A model generated the notes under the pieces. That model searched no databases and had not been told where the DNA came from. It was given only the letters and a program-made list of their open reading frames with translations. Positions 59,128 through 64,000 of a stretch of DNA of 64,000 bases are shown here, in pieces; within the stretch, counting starts at the first letter, position 1, and each line of letters opens with the position of its first letter. Made by a program: the position numbers and the translations under genes. The stretch lies in the NCBI GenBank assembly GCA_025716815.1, contig JAIXMN010000023.1, positions 372,001 to 436,000 on the forward strand, given 5' to 3'. The DNA is from Dichotomocladium elegans. Its lineage: Eukaryota > Mucoromycota > Mucoromycetes > Mucorales > Lichtheimiaceae.

Positions 59128-60583
59128 ATGTCGTTGTCCAAGAAGCTCTCCATCCGCGACCTCAACCTCAAGGACAAGCGCGTCTTGATTCGGTATGTAC
59201 ATAAACAAAACATCACATTACAGCATAGTGGACTGATTAAAGAGAGAGCATAGAGTCGATTTCAACGTCCCTATCAAGGATGGTAAGATCACCAACAACA
59301 ACCGAATCGTTCAAGCACTTCCCACAATCAAGTATGCGCTCGACAATGGCGCCAAGGCCGTGATCCTTATGTCCCATTTGGGGCGCCCCAACGGCAAGCC
59401 CCAAGAAAAATATTCGCTTCGGCCTGTGGCGAAGGAGGTTGAACACCTTCTCGGAAAACCTGTCAAGTTTCTCCATGACTGCGTCGGTCCTGACGTCGAA
59501 AGGGAATGTCAAGGTGCTGCGGGAGGACAAGTGGTCCTCCTCGAGAACCTCCGATTTCATGCGGAAGAGGAGGGTTCTTCGAAGGATGACCAGGGAAACA
59601 AAATTAAGGCAGACCCCGCTGCCGTCAAGGCATTCCGCCAAAGCTTAACTAAACTTGCAGATGTCTATGTGAATGACGCCTTTGGTACCGCTCATCGGGC
59701 CCACTCGTCCATGGTCGGTGTTGAGCTGCCCGAGCGAGCCGCCGGTTTCCTGATGCAGAAGGAACTCGAGTATTTCGCCAAAGTGCTTGAGCATCCCGAG
59801 AAACCATTCCTGGCCATCCTCGGCGGTGCCAAGGTCTCTGACAAGATCCAGCTTATCAAAAACATGCTCGACAAGGTGGATGCCTTGATCATTTGCGGTG
59901 GCATGGCATTCACATTCAAGAAGACGCTTGAGGGAATCAAGGAAAGTGTGGATACAGTAATTGTCATATCCAGAGAGAATACTTATATCCACCTTACTTT
60001 TAATTGACGCATCCAGATTGGAAAGTCATTGTTTGACGAGAATGGTAGCAAGATCGTCAAGGAATTGGTTGAGAGCGCCAAGGCAAAAAATGTCAAGCTC
60101 ATCTTCCCAGTGGACTACGTCACTGCTGATGATTTCAGTAATGATGCTAAGGTTGGCTATGCTACGGATGCAGAAGGTATTCCTGATGACTGCCAGGGAC
60201 TGGACTGTGGTAAAGAATCCAATAAGATCTTCCGTGAGGAGATCCTCAAGGCGAAGACGATTGTGTGGAACGGACCCATGGGTGTCTTTGAGTTTGAAAA
60301 CTTTTCGGCGGGAACCAAATCTGCACTACAGGCTGTCATTGACGCAACAGCTCAGGGTGCCACAACGATTATCGGTTAGTTCGTCATCGTCCTTTGGATA
60401 GTAATCACGGTTAAATATTAATCTTCGAACCACCCCCTCCCAGGTGGTGGAGACAGCGCTACTGCAGCCTTACAGTGGGGAGGCGAAGGGAAGATCAGCC
60501 ATATCTCGACGGGTGGCGGTGCATCCATGGAGCTCCTCGAAGGAAAGGAGCTTCCAGGTGTTTCGGCATTGTCAACAAAATAG
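59128..60583 (+). CDS. PGK1: Phosphoglycerate kinase
   Basis: Glycolytic enzyme transferring phosphate from 1,3-bisphosphoglycerate to ADP in the cytosol. Exons: 59128-59192, 59254 to 59941 or 59956, 60017-60374 and 60444-60583. Motifs: RVDFNVPI near the N-terminus, [72 protein letters not shown] and GGGDSATA...ISTGGGAS. With the GT donor at 59957 the protein is 421 residues and has an extra ESVDT between GIK and IGKSLFDE, a point where the family has none. Ending the exon at 59941 would give 416 residues, the family norm, but needs a GA donor. Otherwise the sequence is intact and catalytic residues are present. Confidence 0.92.
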
Positions 60584-60949
60584 GATGAAGGAAAAATATT
60601 TTGAATAAACATTGGCATTGAGTAACACAGGATTCCAGCGTTCCTTGAAATCCCAATCCCTTCCTTAGTGTCGTTATATTATTATTGTATTTGCTGGCAT
60701 CCAAACTTTTTCCCTCTCTCTCTTTCTTCTCATAAAGCTCTCTTCAGTCTGGCCTCTTCTCCACTTTTTACTCACCCCTCGTTGTAACCCAAGCCTTTTG
60801 TGGGTGTAGGATTACCTAGATAGAATCAATTGTTCACTTTTCTATCTCGCTCTCTCTTTTTTTTTTTAGTACATATTTTTTTTTTCATTAATTTAATTCA
60901 TCGCGCGCAACATCCCCTTCCCCCCCGATCTGCCTTAGCAACAACCACA
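60584..60949. other. Spacer upstream of the RGS gene
   Basis: 366 bp, strongly pyrimidine-rich (CT and T runs at 60710-60790 and 60840-60885), typical of a fungal promoter and 5' UTR. No gene recognised. Confidence 0.45.
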
Positions 60950-63051
60950 ATGACTATCTCAAAAGGCACGAGCAAAGGGTCGTTCTCGACATATACGTCC
61001 ATGATGCGCATCACTTCGACGGGGCGTCCGTACGCCAAAGTACGTGCTAGTTAGCTATCAACCGACACCGCAACAACAATAGATTGACACGAATACAGGA
61101 CATGTTTGATCTTTTTGGCGCTCTTCTTATCCAATTGCCCCTGTCGGACCATCGCTCTTTCTTTCGTACTTACCCGCATACATTTACCACCGAAGAGGCA
61201 CTCAAAGTTCTAGCCGACTTGAAATTCACTCATGTCGTACGCACTGTGGACCCTTCGGATCCCACACGCCATCTCGCCACCCGAACAACCACGTCATTTA
61301 GCATGTCTGGAAAAATGGCAAAAACTCTCGGCACCTATTTTTTGAACGCACGCCTCGCCGAGGACGCGGTTAACCCGCAAAACCGGACCATGAAAGATAG
61401 GGGAATCTGGCGGGCGACACCAAAGGGCAAGTTTATGATCCTCGAATTCGCGCAGCGCGCTCATGTATCGGCCAGCCACCTGCAGGAGTCCTTGAATCGT
61501 ATCAGCTCGTTTAAAATATTTCAGCTTGAGCGATTACGAGTCGACGACCGTCTTACTTTCAGTCGAGCTAATTTGACAAATGCATTCCGGGTAAGAGAAA
61601 TACCGAGGGGTGTGGGTGGGGGCGTGACAACGGTTCCTATAGTTCTTTTTTCTTAACTCTTTTTTTTTTTTGTGTAGACCATGTTGGCATGGCTGCCTAC
61701 TGAACGGTTGATCGCAGACGACTTGGCAACAAACGTCAAAGAAAAAAATGTTGCAAGCTACCAGTACACGTTCTTTGGGTATCAGTGCTTCGAGTGGCTC
61801 TGTGAGTACACGACAGTAGCAGCGCCCGAAGAGGCGCAGAATATTGCGGCCGAGTTTGTCCTGTATGGTTGGATTTGTGAAATAACTGATAAACCCGAAG
61901 GATCTGGGACATTCAAGATGTCGAAGAGCACACTCTACTATGTGACCGAGAGAGGCCAGAAAGTTCTTGAATGGGGTAGCAATACGTCCGGCAAAGAAGG
62001 CTCTATCTCTTCGAGCGACAAGTCAGTGAGTGATAAGTCTGAACTTGTTCAGATGCAGCAGGCGCACGCGGACAGACTATTACCGACAGAAGCGCATGCG
62101 AATCCTGAAGGTGTTGTGTCAGCCACTGTATTAGAGGGCCACAGTGCTGACACGGGCGGTGCCGCACCTCTTGTCTTGAACGCTGCAGACAGTCGAAAAT
62201 ACAATTTTGGATTCAGCAAACACAACAACGAGACCATGTCGGAAGACAGCGAGAGCTCAAAGAGCCGCGAGGACGGACAAATTGATGAAATCACCCGCAA
62301 GTTGCTTAAGTTGCGGACAAAGGGCGCCGAAAGCAGCAGCAACAGCAGTAATAACAACAACGATAGCAACAGCAACAATAAAAACGACAGCAATAACGAT
62401 GACAACAGCGACAATAACAACGACAACAACAACGACAACAACAACAACGATAGCACCGACAGTAACAACGATATCATTCACAGCAGCCTGAGGGATGAAG
62501 ATCTGATACCCCTCGGAGCTCATCACCAACCAAAAGACTCGCAATGGATGCGGCTCCGACAGATCCTACTCGATCCGTTGCTGCGAATGTACTTCCGGGA
62601 TTTCATGAAAACGTCCTTTTGTGAAGAGAATCTCAATTTCTGGGTGGATTATCATGCCCTTAAGCGCAGAATCCAGGAGAAGGCTAGCGCAAAAGAACTG
62701 TTCACAGAGTGTTACAGAATCTACGACACTTACCTGGGTCCAGACTCCCAGGCAGAAGTCAATATCGACCACCAGCTCCACAGGGAGATCATCCAACTTG
62801 TGGGGAGCACATTTAAGGTTGCGGCCGGACCAGCGACAATGGATCTTCCATTCTCCTCTGGAGCTGTCCAGATCATGACAGCTCAAAAGATTGTGGTTGT
62901 CAAGGAAAAAGAAACGCTGGAATGTCTTCTCTTCCTCTTTGACCAGGTCAACGATCACATTTGTCGTACAATGGCACAAGACTCGGTCCCACGCTTTGTG
63001 AAAACACAAAAATATAAAGAACTGCTCGCAAACGGAACCATCAAAGAGTAG
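60950..63051 (+). CDS. Regulator of G-protein signalling with DEP domains (Sst2/FlbA-like)
   Basis: GTPase-activating protein for heterotrimeric G-alpha subunits. Exons 60950-61039, 61099-61590 and 61678-63051 encode 651 residues. The first half is the fungal DEP pair: SFFRTYPHTFTTEEALKVLA ... RIWRATPKG-like region, then WLPTERLIADDLATNV and YQCFEWLCEYTTV ... FVLYGWICEITDK. A poly-Asn/Asp linker follows at about residues 414-460 (AAC-rich DNA, 62338-62475). The RGS domain begins near residue 484: LLDPLLRMYFRDFMKTSFCE, ENLNFWVDYHALKRRI, IYDTYLGPDSQAEVNIDH, and ends with LFLFDQVNDHICRTM. Start codon and all phases agree with a typical FlbA layout. Confidence 0.92.
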
Positions 63052-64000
63052 CTGCAATCTTCAACCGCTCTTCTCTCCCCCACCCCCCCCTTTGCACATG
63101 CACCCTCGCCTCTCCTATTAACGTCACAAGTTATTTTATGCCACCGATCATTCATTCTTTCACACCCCACATCCCTCTTATGCCCCTAGCTTTTCCATTC
63201 ATTTATCATATGCGTCATCCGTATTTTCAGCTATTCCTCACCTTATCCATCGGTCAGGATACCTCTCATATTACTCTTTTGCTTCTTATGAATGCATGGA
63301 GCATTTGATGGCTCCATGAACCTACATGCACATAGACAGAACGCTTTCTTTTTCATGAGCAACATGCTTATTAGTCCGGTTGTCTGGTTAGAGGAGATGT
63401 TTGCGCAATACGTTACATAGCTGAATTGTTGGTCATCCATGTTTTCGCTCCATCCAGACTCTATATTATAGATGACTCGGTAATCAGCCCATTATTGAGA
63501 CGATTTCCCCGGCAACGATTCGTAATATGTTTTCCGTGCGGATCATGAATTCTCTGCACAATCCGAGATCTCGATAGCCACAAAAGGTCATTGCCGGGGT
63601 TAAACAGTGCACACTCTGGGTATCATTCAGATTGCGCGGTGGCGGTGGGGGGGGGGAGACGGGGAAATTAAAACTGATTTTGAAGGTGTCGTTGGGGGTA
63701 GGGAGAGAATGGAATCTCCGCCTTATTATATGGGACACGGGCGTGCTGTAGTACTACTACAATGTAGGTGGAACCCATACACTTTCCATATGTGGATGAT
63801 GACAGGACTCTCTGCCACCTTACCTGCTCTTTTTTCGGGATCAATAAATGTACTATCAACACATTTGAAGCTTTTCCTTATCCCCGATATCATGTGGATC
63901 AATGCTTTGCGGAAAAGCAAAACTCTTATTTTTGGTACATATATATATATATATTTATATTTATATTTATACTAAATACATGCAAAATACAGCTAGAAAG
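63052..64000. other. 3' flank, nothing recognised
   Basis: About 950 bp downstream of the RGS gene up to the window edge. It holds C and G homopolymer runs and a TA/TTTATA run at 63938-63970. Short frames only; no family recognised. Confidence 0.45.

Noticed and set aside
62049..62544. Long minus-strand hydrophobic frames opposite the RGS gene (poly-Leu/Val).
   Set aside because: They are the complement of the AAC/GAC repeat encoding the poly-Asn/Asp linker.

Overview
The window is nuclear DNA of a filamentous fungus, most likely an early-diverging (Mucoromycota, Mucorales-like) species. This rests on the short GT-AG introns (about 50-110 bp, several per gene), a complex I subunit, the fungal Vnx1-type CAX antiporter, an Esa1 acetyltransferase, the protein O-fucosyltransferase and PC-esterase gene types, and numerous decayed Tc1-type transposons. 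The species cannot be named from sequence alone. No tRNA, rRNA, CRISPR or bacterial feature was seen.

Layout. 3-473: 3' end of a trehalose-6-phosphate phosphatase gene (+). 771-6047: two complete tandem copies of a methionine aminopeptidase 1 gene (-), with a dead Tc1-like element between them. 6230-7731: ASCC1-like KH/ligT protein (+), divergent from the second copy. 8058-9270: MITF/TFE-type bHLH factor (-). 9776-11330: PAQR/Izh receptor with an N-terminal helical domain (-). 11.3-15.5 kb: gene-poor, holding a transposase fragment and a full-length pseudogene of O-acetylhomoserine sulfhydrylase. 15655-18890: Vnx1-like cation/H+ antiporter (-). 19-21.5 kb: gene-poor. 21573-23985: a CUE-like protein of unknown role (+), convergent with GTP cyclohydrolase I (24136-25444, -). 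26172-27965: O-fucosyltransferase (-). 29132-32319: RhoGEF (-), divergent from the complex I LYR subunit NDUFA6 (32933-33467, +). 33766-34704: F-box protein (-). 35-40.9 kb: transposon-rich, with a MITE nested in a Tc1-like copy. 41088-42739: M20 peptidase (+), convergent with ESA1 (43043-44638, -). 45-47 kb: small hypothetical genes and a second MITE. 47246-48649: PC-esterase-like protein (+). 48875-49526: MCFD2-like EF-hand protein (-). 49768-52438: DUF1399/glycine-rich protein (-). 53-54.7 kb: HeH-domain inner nuclear membrane protein (-). 55433-56533: zinc alcohol dehydrogenase (-). 56.9-58.7 kb: best-preserved Tc1-like copy. 59128-60583: phosphoglycerate kinase (+). 60950-63051: DEP/RGS regulator of G-protein signalling (+).

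The genes are a normal mixed set of housekeeping, signalling and membrane functions. I see no operon-like or biosynthetic cluster. The most notable points concern gene structure and genome dynamics: the MetAP1 duplication in which two introns differ by GT versus GC donors; an unusually high share of GC-AG introns (at least 5 of about 68 introns I could place); 10- and 14-nt microexons; a TA-flanked MITE family nested in a Tc1-like copy; a complete methionine-synthesis pseudogene; a PC-esterase that appears to lack its catalytic Ser and His; and an odd PGK splice junction. Exon models were made by hand from reading frames, splice signals and family conservation. Each multi-exon entry gives the outer limits, with the exons listed in the evidence where resolved.
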